64,000 bases of DNA from an uncultured Bacteroidales bacterium (GTDB lineage Bacteria; Bacteroidota; Bacteroidia; Bacteroidales; P3): the NCBI GenBank assembly GCA_946401725.1, contig CAMIVE010000002.1, positions 40,963 to 104,962 on the forward strand, written 5' to 3'. The stretch's first letter is position 1. Each line of letters begins with the position of its first letter. Of this stretch, positions 42,347 through 52,636 are shown piece by piece. The position numbers were made by a program, and so were the translations under genes. The notes beneath the pieces were generated by a model. That model had not been told where the DNA came from, searched no databases, and saw nothing but the letters and a program-made list of their open reading frames with translations.

Positions 42347-43708
42347 TTATGCTAAGGATTCTTTGATATTGTCAAGGACTGCAAAGAGTTCTTCTATCTT
42401 TGTTACGATGCGAAGTTGCTCCTGATATGGAGGAATGGGTATTGTTAATTCTCTGAACATCTTCTTATTAAGGTGGGGAATTGCAGATCCGACCTTATTC
42501 TCTCGCAATGCCTTTTGATTCAATCTTATAAATAGAAGAATGTATTTAGAATTAACATTTTTATTAATGTTGAGTATTTTCAGTGTGCTTCCCTGATAGC
42601 CATCAATAGGTGTGCGAAAGACTTCTCCTGAATTTTCGCCATCTACAAGTATTAAGGTGGCTCCCTGTTTAATATGCTTGCCCGACTGTTTTGTGGTGAA
42701 ACTACCAGTCCTTATTCCTTTGACATCTATATATGGATATTCTCTATCCGCAATGGCTTCGCCCTCTGTCAAAAAGCATATATTCCCCAAGTGTGTTGTA
42801 CGCCAGGTATCAGGGATGCCTTCGTATTTCTCCTCATCGCAAGGTTCAAACTTGGGATTGATGCGCTTTAAGAGTTCGATAGCTGGCTCGTCATTGGGGT
42901 CTTGGGGTACAAGTTTACCATATATGGCGAGGTCGAGGATTTTGGACTTTGCTTTATCGATAGCCCTCAACAAATCACCCTCATTGCTTTCCATCACATC
43001 TAATTCAGCATACCAACGTTCAATTTCATTAACAATGCGTTTTTGTTCATTAACAGGAGGAAGAGGAACTCTTACATTCTTAATTATATCTGTATTAAGA
43101 TTGGGTTGGGCAGCACCCTGATTAAAGCCTCTAAATCTTCCAGTATTTGCCTTAAGAAACCAATACATATAATATTGTAATTCTTGCGGCAAATATAAGA
43201 AAGCGGCAATCCCGTCATTTATAGTTGCAGGAAATGTGTTTATTTTAGGTACGCCTAAGGTAGCCCCACTATTGGTTAATAATAATGTATTAACCTCAAT
43301 TTGTCTTGTCTTCACAAGACCTGCCTCTTTTATTGAGTTTTGGGCATAAGTAACATACATGATATTGTCACGGGTTAAGTCTGCAACCTTTAGAAAAGGA
43401 ATGTCACCATCATAAAACTCTTTACTTCCTGCAGGTCTCGGTGACCCACCTCGAACAACATCGCAAAGATCATCTATATAACACCAGCACCATCCTTTGG
43501 GGACTTCAAACATTTCATCCTCATAATTTGGCGTATCAGAAGCAGATGTCTTGCTACGCTTGATCTTTCCTTCTTTGATGAGGCGTTCTTTTTCAGCACG
43601 GATGCGCTCCAGCAATACGGATGCTGGCTCGTCATTCGGGTCTTGGGGAACGAGCTTTCCACGAATGGCGAGGTCGAGTATCTTTTGGCGTAGTTTCTTT
43701 GTATCCAT
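42347..43708 (-). CDS. hsdS: Type I restriction-modification specificity subunit
   Basis: 453 residues with two target-recognition domains. Each TRD is preceded or followed by a conserved helix with nearly the same sequence (ILDLAIRGKLVPQDPNDEP and ILDLAIYGKLVPQDPNDEP). TRD1 contains GWCWCYIDDLCDVVRGGSPR, TRD2 contains DTWRTTHLGNICFLTEGEA. The spacers end in PPVNEQKRIVNEIERW and PPYQEQLRIVTKIEELF, the coiled-coil helices that fix the two half-site distance. It starts 7 nt after the DUF1016 gene. It determines the bipartite DNA target, which cannot be read from sequence alone. Confidence 0.95.
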   Translation of the reverse strand: MDTKKLRQKILDLAIRGKLVPQDPNDEPASVLLERIRAEKERLIKEGKIKRSKTSASDTPNYEDEMFEVPKGWCWCYIDDLCDVVRGGSPRPAGSKEFYDGDIPFLKVADLTRDNIMYVTYAQNSIKEAGLVKTRQIEVNTLLLTNSGATLGVPKINTFPATINDGIAAFLYLPQELQYYMYWFLKANTGRFRGFNQGAAQPNLNTDIIKNVRVPLPPVNEQKRIVNEIERWYAELDVMESNEGDLLRAIDKAKSKILDLAIYGKLVPQDPNDEPAIELLKRINPKFEPCDEEKYEGIPDTWRTTHLGNICFLTEGEAIADREYPYIDVKGIRTGSFTTKQSGKHIKQGATLILVDGENSGEVFRTPIDGYQGSTLKILNINKNVNSKYILLFIRLNQKALRENKVGSAIPHLNKKMFRELTIPIPPYQEQLRIVTKIEELFAVLDNIKESLA

Positions 43709-43715
43709 TATCCGC

Positions 43716-46234
<2,519 letters not shown>

Positions 46235-48940
46235 TTATGCGGTTTTTCTGTAAAGTAAGAATTTCGAAAGTGACACAAGGGCTTCATCAGCCTGTTCTTT
46301 TCCTCCAAAAGCACTGATAAGCTGGGCCGCACGGTTTCTGTCGTCCTCGATAATATCCTTGATGGTGCAGGCCCCATTGGAAGCTATATAATCCACTATC
46401 TGTCGGATGATGGCTATTTGGGACTCTGTCACCGTGCGCTGCATCTGACCATACCAGAGGTTGAAGCGCTGCTGAGCCATAGGATACAGGCTCTCCAGTT
46501 TCTCTATCTGATGGTTGGCGAAACGAACCAGCTGAATGATATTGGTGAGCGCCTCTTTTTCTTCCTTGGTGGAATATTTCTTCACCGATTGTGGTCTCAC
46601 GATGGCATACGAGTTCCAAATGCGAGATGACTGGAAGCGATTGTTAGCCATCTTTAGCTTGTTCTCCAAATCTTTCAGTATATAGTAAGTCAGAGGCTCA
46701 CCATCGTTGTTGTATATCATACGAAGCGCCTCTATCTCGTCCTTGTGTTCCTCGCAGTATCTCTCAAAAGCTGAAGTGAGCTCTTTCGCCTCTTCTTGTG
46801 AGAAACCCTTGGAGATCAGCTGGTCTTCGCCAGGCATAAGCGTTTCCACAAAACCAGCTGCAAGGATAAGCAGATACTGACGTACCTCAGGGTGGTGTGT
46901 CAGCGGAGCCACCAACCCTTTTCGCTCAAGATTCGGCTCATCGATGCTTTCGTATGGAGGCAATGCGTTTTTTTCCAAAGCGTCGAAGATGGCAGCTGCT
47001 ATTTCCTGCATCCCACTGTATGCTTTCTGCTTGAATTCCTCGCGCTGTTTGTCCGTACACTTGCTGTAGATACGTGCAAGTTTGGCGGCAATCAAGCGCA
47101 GGTAGTCATCGTGCACATTACCGTGGGTCAGCAGCTCCAGCAATCGTTTCAGTGTGATGTTTTTCTCGGTTTCACCATTACTAGGACTTGTTACTGTCTT
47201 CTGACTCTCAGTTACGCCTACCGCATCTACGAGGAAGAAACAATCCTTGCTGAATGCATTAGGTGTGACGTTGCGCAGCTGGTCGTCGCCAATGGTGCGC
47301 ACACCGCGGCCTTTCATCTGTATATAAAGCGGTTCGGATGCTACATCGCGCATAAATATCAAAACTTCAAGTGGCTTTACGTCAGTACCCGTTGCCACCA
47401 AAGTGCAAGTTACAGCTATACGGAATTCCTTGTCGTTACGAAATTGACGAATCAACTCGTTGCTGTCGCCCGAAGAATAGGTAATCTTCTGTACGAACTT
47501 ATCGTCTGTCCGGCCAAAAACTTCCTTAGCAATAGTTACAATATTGTTGGCGTGTATTTCATTCAACGCAAAGATGAGTGTCTTAGGGAGATAATCCATA
47601 TTCGGCTCACGCGGAGGATCAGTGAACATCTCAGTATAAACAGCACCGCGATAAGTCTCCAGCACAAGCTTGATTTGCGCTGGGTTGATGATGCTGCGGT
47701 TCAGCTCCTCTTTTGTGTAGTTCTTCGATTCTTCGTGGCGGATGGTTTCCACTTTACCCGTATAACGTGTAACGCGTCTCAATTTATCACCTTTCAAGAT
47801 GGCGCCACCATTCTCTGTGGTCTCCGTCTTGATGCGATATATGCGGCCATCTACATTCACGCCATCCACGATGGATTGCTCCAACGTGTAATTGACCACA
47901 ATGTTGTTATTGAAGAAAGCCTTTGTTTCAGGAACAGGTGTCGCTGTCAGTCCTATCATCTTAGCTGTGTGAAAATAATCCAATACTTTTTTCCAGTTGC
48001 CATAGATGGAACGGTGGCATTCGTCGATGATAATCAGGTCAAAAAAATCTGGCGGAAGTGTGATATTTCCTCTCAACTGTACTTCTTCTATGGCGGTGTC
48101 TTCATCGTCATCATCATTATCTACAATCTCCTGACCAGTTAGAAGTGAGAACAGGCGTTGTATGGTAGAGATGACCACATTGCTTTCTGATGGTATCTTG
48201 GCTGATTTCAAGCGATTCACCGTATAGATAGTGTTGAATGGGTCGCCATTCTCCGTCAATCGGAACATCCCGAACTCACCTTCTGCCTGTTTGCCAAGAT
48301 TGTTTCGATCGACCAAGAAGAGGACGCGCTTCATCGGTGTGAACGCCAAAAAGCGATAGGCAGCCATACAAGCTGTATAAGTCTTGCCAGCACCTGTGGC
48401 CAAAACTATCAAGGCTTTTTTTTGACCAGAGCGGAAACTGCTTTCCAATTCGGAAATAGCCTCATATTGGCAGTCGCGCAAGCCTTTTTTCTTCAAGTCA
48501 GGTAAACCGGCGTATGGGTCGTCAATACCCAGCATTTTGGCAATCTCCTTAGGGGTGTGGATGCGATTGATCTCGATTAATTCTCCATCTCTATCGCGGA
48601 AATCACGAAAGAATGTTTCTTCTCCGTTTGACTGATAGATTATGGGCAGAGGCCGTGAGTATGCCCTATAGCAATCGGGAACACCACGAGCATATAGTTC
48701 TGTCTGTTCACAGACTCTAGTTGTGCTTACATCTACTTCTTTACGTTTAGCTTCCAACACACCTACAGCCATACCGTTAATAAAAAGAAAGTAGTCGGCT
48801 TCCCGATTACCATTCAAGAGACCTTCTCGGATAGCAGCGGCTGTGAGGGTAGGCGAATAGAAATCCCTATCCACCACCTTCCATCCAGCATCCTCGAACA
48901 TCTGGTCAATCTTAACCCTTGCCTTCTTTTCTGGAGTCAT
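46235..48940 (-). CDS. hsdR: Type I restriction enzyme R subunit
   Basis: 901 residues. The N-terminal nuclease region shows GVLEAKRKEVDVS with the E-x-K of the HSDR_N fold. The SF2 translocase motor follows: Walker A IVLATGAGKTYTACMA, FLVDRNNLGKQAE, DECHRS box, GLTATPVPETKAFF, and motifs V/VI in VTCTLVATGTDVKP and KGRGVRTIGD. The C-terminal third (IARIYSKC..., EALTNIIQLVRFANH) is the EcoEI-type helical domain that contacts HsdM/HsdS. It is the first gene of the operon. A TATTTTTG box at 48986-48979 (minus) may be its -7 element. Confidence 0.96.
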   Translation of the reverse strand: MTPEKKARVKIDQMFEDAGWKVVDRDFYSPTLTAAAIREGLLNGNREADYFLFINGMAVGVLEAKRKEVDVSTTRVCEQTELYARGVPDCYRAYSRPLPIIYQSNGEETFFRDFRDRDGELIEINRIHTPKEIAKMLGIDDPYAGLPDLKKKGLRDCQYEAISELESSFRSGQKKALIVLATGAGKTYTACMAAYRFLAFTPMKRVLFLVDRNNLGKQAEGEFGMFRLTENGDPFNTIYTVNRLKSAKIPSESNVVISTIQRLFSLLTGQEIVDNDDDDEDTAIEEVQLRGNITLPPDFFDLIIIDECHRSIYGNWKKVLDYFHTAKMIGLTATPVPETKAFFNNNIVVNYTLEQSIVDGVNVDGRIYRIKTETTENGGAILKGDKLRRVTRYTGKVETIRHEESKNYTKEELNRSIINPAQIKLVLETYRGAVYTEMFTDPPREPNMDYLPKTLIFALNEIHANNIVTIAKEVFGRTDDKFVQKITYSSGDSNELIRQFRNDKEFRIAVTCTLVATGTDVKPLEVLIFMRDVASEPLYIQMKGRGVRTIGDDQLRNVTPNAFSKDCFFLVDAVGVTESQKTVTSPSNGETEKNITLKRLLELLTHGNVHDDYLRLIAAKLARIYSKCTDKQREEFKQKAYSGMQEIAAAIFDALEKNALPPYESIDEPNLERKGLVAPLTHHPEVRQYLLILAAGFVETLMPGEDQLISKGFSQEEAKELTSAFERYCEEHKDEIEALRMIYNNDGEPLTYYILKDLENKLKMANNRFQSSRIWNSYAIVRPQSVKKYSTKEEKEALTNIIQLVRFANHQIEKLESLYPMAQQRFNLWYGQMQRTVTESQIAIIRQIVDYIASNGACTIKDIIEDDRNRAAQLISAFGGKEQADEALVSLSKFLLYRKTA

Positions 48941-49035
48941 CAGCGTATTAATTTGAATTCAATTTTTTTTTTAATTTGCAAAAATACACATAATTTCTGA
49001 TATAGCGGTATTTATTTTGTTCGCGGGCGCAAGGG

Positions 49036-50037
49036 TTATACCCGGCGGAAGCGGTCTTGAAGAATATGTATCCTGTCTATTAAGCTGTCAAACGCTAGGC
49101 TTTTGCCATAAATGAAGGACTGCTGCATGGCCTCATAATCCGAACGCCAGTCGGGCAATAAGATGTCTGGAGGACAAATCATTATCCTGTCGGGATTATT
49201 GCTGTCATAATCAACATACTTCAGGCAATAATATTCCCGTCGGTGCTGTACAATTGTCCGATACAACGTCATGTCCGACAACGCCGACAGGCCGTATTCC
49301 GTATCCATCATTCGCTCCAGGTCGTATAGGTGTCGGCTCATACGGAAACTGCGAGAGTGGTCGCGCTGATATTCCTCATTTAGCAGGAAGGCCTTCTCCA
49401 AGAATGTCCGGGTGGGCAACACGGTGTTCATCTCAAAGGCATCGTCCTGTTCCAACGCAGGAATGCATTGCGATAGCAAAGAGGATAAGTTCCTCGGTGC
49501 AACGGGTTCTTTCATCGACAGGCAACTGATTTCTATCATCACCGCCGGTTGTAGATAGGACAACAGGGAGGGATACAGACTTTTATACTTCACCAGTATT
49601 GTCGTGGGGTCTTTGTCTCCATCAATCTCTTTGTCGCGTATAGTTGTCACAGGTTCGACGGTATAGCCGCTGCATCCGAGTGCACCGAGCGCATCGTTCA
49701 GCTCCGATGAGAGTGTTTCGGTAATAAACTGACGGCTTTCTTTGCGCAGTTTTAGACGCTGGCTCCGGCTGGTATTGTCGATACCAAAGAAGGTATGGTC
49801 CAAAGCGAGGTCGACATCCTCGCTGAAGCGATCAATCAGCCCCCATGCTTTGCTTAGTGATGTGCCACCCTTGAAACTCAGATGGTTGGCACATGAGGAT
49901 TGCGAGAGCAGCTGCAACACTATTGTCACCCACCAGTCTTTCTCGATAACCTGTACCGACAGCTTTGTCTGTTCCGAAGCCTGTGCAAAAAGCATTTTCT
50001 TTTCCTTATCACCGAGTGCTGCAAACCTATTTCTCAT
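49036..50037 (-). CDS. AbiEii/AbiGii-family nucleotidyltransferase toxin
   Basis: 333 residues. The nucleotidyltransferase core is present: NHLSFKGGTSLSKAWGLIDR then FSEDVDLALDH (the D-x-D metal site). AbiEii toxins transfer nucleotides to targets such as tRNA and stop growth in infected cells. The start overlaps the end of the upstream antitoxin-like gene by 11 nt, the usual AbiE arrangement. It lies 95 nt upstream of hsdR in the same direction. Confidence 0.88.
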   Translation of the reverse strand: MRNRFAALGDKEKKMLFAQASEQTKLSVQVIEKDWWVTIVLQLLSQSSCANHLSFKGGTSLSKAWGLIDRFSEDVDLALDHTFFGIDNTSRSQRLKLRKESRQFITETLSSELNDALGALGCSGYTVEPVTTIRDKEIDGDKDPTTILVKYKSLYPSLLSYLQPAVMIEISCLSMKEPVAPRNLSSLLSQCIPALEQDDAFEMNTVLPTRTFLEKAFLLNEEYQRDHSRSFRMSRHLYDLERMMDTEYGLSALSDMTLYRTIVQHRREYYCLKYVDYDSNNPDRIMICPPDILLPDWRSDYEAMQQSFIYGKSLAFDSLIDRIHILQDRFRRV

Positions 50038-50635
50038 AAGCCCTCCTCACGATAAGACTAATCCATTCCGGCATCAAAGCAAGGTCGGCCATCATGGATT
50101 CTTTCGTTTCGTTTCGCAACAAGGCTACAATGGCATTCTCCTGCTCGGCAGTAACCTTGTCGGCACCTATCTCTTTCAATGCAAAGGTGATGAGCATAGC
50201 GAGGCTGTTGGAGAAGGCCAGGTTTTTAGGTGCCGTGTGACGAAAAAGGATACCTCTATCGCCATCGAGTCGTATCTTTCTGGCGGAACCATCAGTCAGA
50301 TAGACGGCATTCATCGGCACCTGTTCCGAAAGACCCAGCATATTGAGGGCTTGGTCGCCTGTGGGTGCAATTCTTGCCTTATCACGCCGGGCAATAGCTT
50401 GTGCAATCTCGTCGTAGGTGGGGCGCAGAATTCCCAGACCCCACTGCTTGTCCACTTTAGGATAGCAATAGATGCCTCTTGAAACGCGAATAATGTCACC
50501 TTTGTTCACAAGTCGTTCCAACGCTTTCAGAACAGATTTGCTTTCTCCGAGTGTGGTGAAGTCTGTCGAGAAGAATATGCAACCTCTACCTCTTCCATGA
50601 AGACGTGCTAATATCTTATCATCAATACTTTGCAT
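50027..50635 (-). CDS. AbiEi-like antitoxin / DUF6088 protein
   Basis: 202 residues from the Met at 50635 (MQSIDDKILARLHGRG). The track start at 50728 would place 31 residues upstream of a TATTTTTG promoter-like box (50669-50662) and is unlikely. The N-terminal winged-helix part includes SKSVLKALERLVNKGDIIRVSRGIYCYP, the DNA-binding AbiEi-type fold. The rest (APTGDQALNMLGLSEQVPM, YLTDGSARKIR) is the family's C-domain. It likely represses its own promoter and counters the toxin downstream. Confidence 0.8.
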   Translation of the reverse strand: MQSIDDKILARLHGRGRGCIFFSTDFTTLGESKSVLKALERLVNKGDIIRVSRGIYCYPKVDKQWGLGILRPTYDEIAQAIARRDKARIAPTGDQALNMLGLSEQVPMNAVYLTDGSARKIRLDGDRGILFRHTAPKNLAFSNSLAMLITFALKEIGADKVTAEQENAIVALLRNETKESMMADLALMPEWISLIVRRAYEK

Positions 50636-50921
50636 AATATTATACCGTTTATATTTTGTCGCAAAAATACATATTTTTTTCGACAAATAGATATACTTTA
50701 CATAATTCATATCAAAAATTATCAACAAACTTTATATTTTAAATACATTCTGATTGACAACAGACCCGGCAAAGCGCAGATGGCGATAGAGATAGAGGCT
50801 TGGAATAATACGAAAACTGTGAGCTATCTGCTTCAGGAGAATCTCCGCTGCCTAAAGTTTTTCTATCGCTTTTGCTACTGCACGACGGGAAATACCCAGA
50901 GCCAAACTCGTACTCTATAAT
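50636..50921. other. Intergenic region with a possible helix-turn-helix relic
   Basis: 286 nt between the antitoxin gene and the terminator at the XRE gene. The first 60 nt hold the AbiE promoter. On the minus strand around 50900-50850 one frame reads LGISRRAVAKAIEKL and then stops, like the winged-helix tail of an ATP-binding regulator. No start is found for it. The plus ORF 50630-50920 is antisense to it and has no recognised features. Confidence 0.4.
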
Positions 50922-50957
50922 AAAAGCGCCGAAATGGGTCTCATTTCGGCGCTTTTT
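50922..50957. terminator. Bidirectional terminator at right edge of defence island
   Basis: Stem AAAAGCGCCGAAATG / CATTTCGGCGCTTTT (15 bp) with loop GGTCT, followed by T on both strands. It sits 16 nt after the XRE gene stop. Confidence 0.9.
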
Positions 50958-50972
50958 TGGATTATTAACCTA

Positions 50973-51662
50973 TTATTCGGGATAATACTCTGAAAATGAG
51001 TGGTCGTCGTAGAGGACCACGACTTTGACGATTTTTTTCTTCTTGAGACTTTGATTTTCGGCAATAACTGCCGGGGCGATGGCGTCCACGCGATTCTCGT
51101 TGAGTTGCGGCTGGGGGGCCGTCTCGACGACTTCGGGAGCCGCAGGAGGGAGGGGAGTTTCTTTCACGGGCACGGGCTGCTCCTGGGTCGGCTGCTCAAC
51201 CACCGGAAGGGTCGGCTCTGCAACAGGCTGCACCGGTGCTACAGGAACTTCATTACGAATTTCCAAACTCTCAGGATTCGCCTGCGGACGAGGTTCGGCA
51301 GGAGTGATTTCCTGCACCGTGCTGCCAAACAAGGTACCCTCCATGCTGCTGAACAAGTCAGGCTCTGCGGCCGGTCGGACCGTACGATTCATCACTGTAG
51401 CAGACGATTGACGGACGGGATTCGACGGCGCAGCAGGTACAGCCGTCATGGAAGGGGCGTACATTTCGCCTTCACCAAGGGTCAACCATTTGATGTCAAT
51501 CTCAGGATAACGGTTGATAACCTTCATCACAAAATCCAAACTGGGACGGTTTCTGCCAGACATAATATGCGACATTCCCGAGGGCTGAATTCCGATCTCT
51601 TCTGCAAACTGTCTTGCAGTGATATTTTTCGCCTTTAAAATCAAATTTATCCTGTCAATCAT
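50973..51662 (-). CDS. XRE-family regulator with Pro-rich linker
   Basis: 229 residues. A Cro/CI-type HTH fills residues 1-65 (ITARQFAEEIGIQPSGMSHI, SGRNRPSLDFVMKVINRYPE). A Pro/Glu/Val/Ala-rich linker of about 130 residues follows with no predicted fold. The last 20 residues (KKKIVKVVVLYDDHSFSEYY) form a conserved strand pair found at the end of this Bacteroidota regulator type. The gene is followed by a strong terminator and preceded by an unusually long AT-rich region. Its targets are unknown. Confidence 0.88.
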   Translation of the reverse strand: MIDRINLILKAKNITARQFAEEIGIQPSGMSHIMSGRNRPSLDFVMKVINRYPEIDIKWLTLGEGEMYAPSMTAVPAAPSNPVRQSSATVMNRTVRPAAEPDLFSSMEGTLFGSTVQEITPAEPRPQANPESLEIRNEVPVAPVQPVAEPTLPVVEQPTQEQPVPVKETPLPPAAPEVVETAPQPQLNENRVDAIAPAVIAENQSLKKKKIVKVVVLYDDHSFSEYYPE

Positions 51663-52241
51663 AAATTTAGAATTATAAATGTAATTTTATTCGATTTACA
51701 AAAGTACACATAATTTTTGAAACATTTGTAAAATGTATAATTTTTACTTTTGTAATCATTATTTGAATCGAATTTCAGATTTAAGTTATCAATTTTAAAA
51801 CACATTAATATAGTATTTTAAATAGTTATGAACAGGATAAATGTTAAATTATGTAGTATTATCGAAATATTTAAATCATCACTTGAATAAAAATAAAAAT
51901 TGTGTATTCAATCAAGTATTTAGATTTTAATAAGAATTATATTATTTGATTATTCTCAAATTTACATTTTTAACACTATAACATTTGTAAAATTCACATC
52001 TGTTTCCTATATGAGCGCATTTTACATCTGTATAACATATCATTGTGCTACAAATGTGAATTTACAAAAATCAACGCTAATGCAATATCTCCTCTTTTGA
52101 CACAGAATCTCCCCTCTCCTACGCAGAAAGTCGCTTAGACGGCAAATTTCTACAGTCAAAAAAAATGCTAATTTTTTTCATTCCCACATACCTTTAGCTA
52201 TAATTCCGCGTTATCCAGAAAATCATTTAAAAATAGACAAC
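51663..52241. promoter_or_regulatory. AT-rich control region between XRE gene and small lipoprotein
   Basis: 579 nt, strongly AT-rich with no ORF. It contains ACATTTGTAAAAT twice (51722-51734 and 51981-51993). The segment TTTGTAAAATTCACATCTGT is followed, inverted, by ACAAATGTGAATTTACAAA near 52050. A TACTTTTG box (51706-51699, minus) lies 37 nt before the XRE start. The repeated TTTGTAAA/TTTACAAA words look like regulator operators, probably for the XRE protein itself (inference). Confidence 0.5.
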
Positions 52242-52364
52242 ATGAAAAAAGGTATTGCCGTTCTCCTCATTGTGATGGTTTTTGCCATGTTAGGCGTTTC
52301 TTGTGCCCACAAGACCTGCCCTGCCTACCGCGGCTCTGTTTCCGAAAACATCGTCAACGAATAA
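52242..52364 (+). CDS. Very small lipoprotein (40 aa), missing from ORF track
   Basis: ATG at 52242 to TAA at 52364. It encodes 40 residues: MKKGIAVLLIVMVFAMLGVS, then CAHKTCPAYRG and a short acidic end. The lipobox is LGVSC (Cys21). The mature peptide is only 20 residues with a second Cys in CPAY, a motif seen in tiny Bacteroidota lipoproteins. TACCTTTA about 50 nt upstream may be a weak -7 box. Too short for the track's cut-off. The function is unknown. Confidence 0.7.
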   Translation: MKKGIAVLLIVMVFAMLGVSCAHKTCPAYRGSVSENIVNE

Positions 52365-52490
52365 ACCATCCCGCAGGGGTTTCCATTTCTAAGGGAACGT
52401 ATAACCTGTGCTGAGGAAGGGGTACTCCCCTACCCCATCGGCTCAAACATCAGCAAGGACCCGAAGCTACACTTCGAGTCCTTGTTGTTT
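52365..52490 (+). terminator. Structured 3' region and terminator after the small lipoprotein
   Basis: Right after the stop comes a GC-rich stretch with a GGGGTACTCCCC hairpin. It is followed by AAGGACCCGAAG-CTACA-CTTCGAGTCCTT (52455-52483; one bulged pair) and TGTTGTTTTT. The second hairpin is a plausible intrinsic terminator. The whole 3' region is larger than needed for termination and may be a small RNA. Confidence 0.6.
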
Positions 52491-52540
52491 TTGCTCTTGA
52501 TTCGTTAATGTCCTGTTGTGAAGGCAATCCAACAAAACCA

Positions 52541-52573
52541 AAAATGCCCTGTAGCGTTTCTACAGGGCATTTT
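52541..52573. terminator. Bidirectional terminator downstream of ftcD
   Basis: Perfect 14-bp stem AAAATGCCCTGTAG / CTACAGGGCATTTT with loop CGTTT. A/T tracts on both sides serve either strand. It ends the leftward ftcD transcript, 63 nt after its stop. Confidence 0.88.
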
Positions 52574-52636
52574 CATTATTTCACGAGAATCGTCTATCCG
52601 GGTACGATTCCCTTACGAGAGTCATACAGGCGATTC

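Noticed and set aside
42347-43708. Phase-variable inverting hsdS locus
   Set aside because: Only one hsdS, no inverted copy and no recombinase in the window; direct repeats alone do not show inversion.
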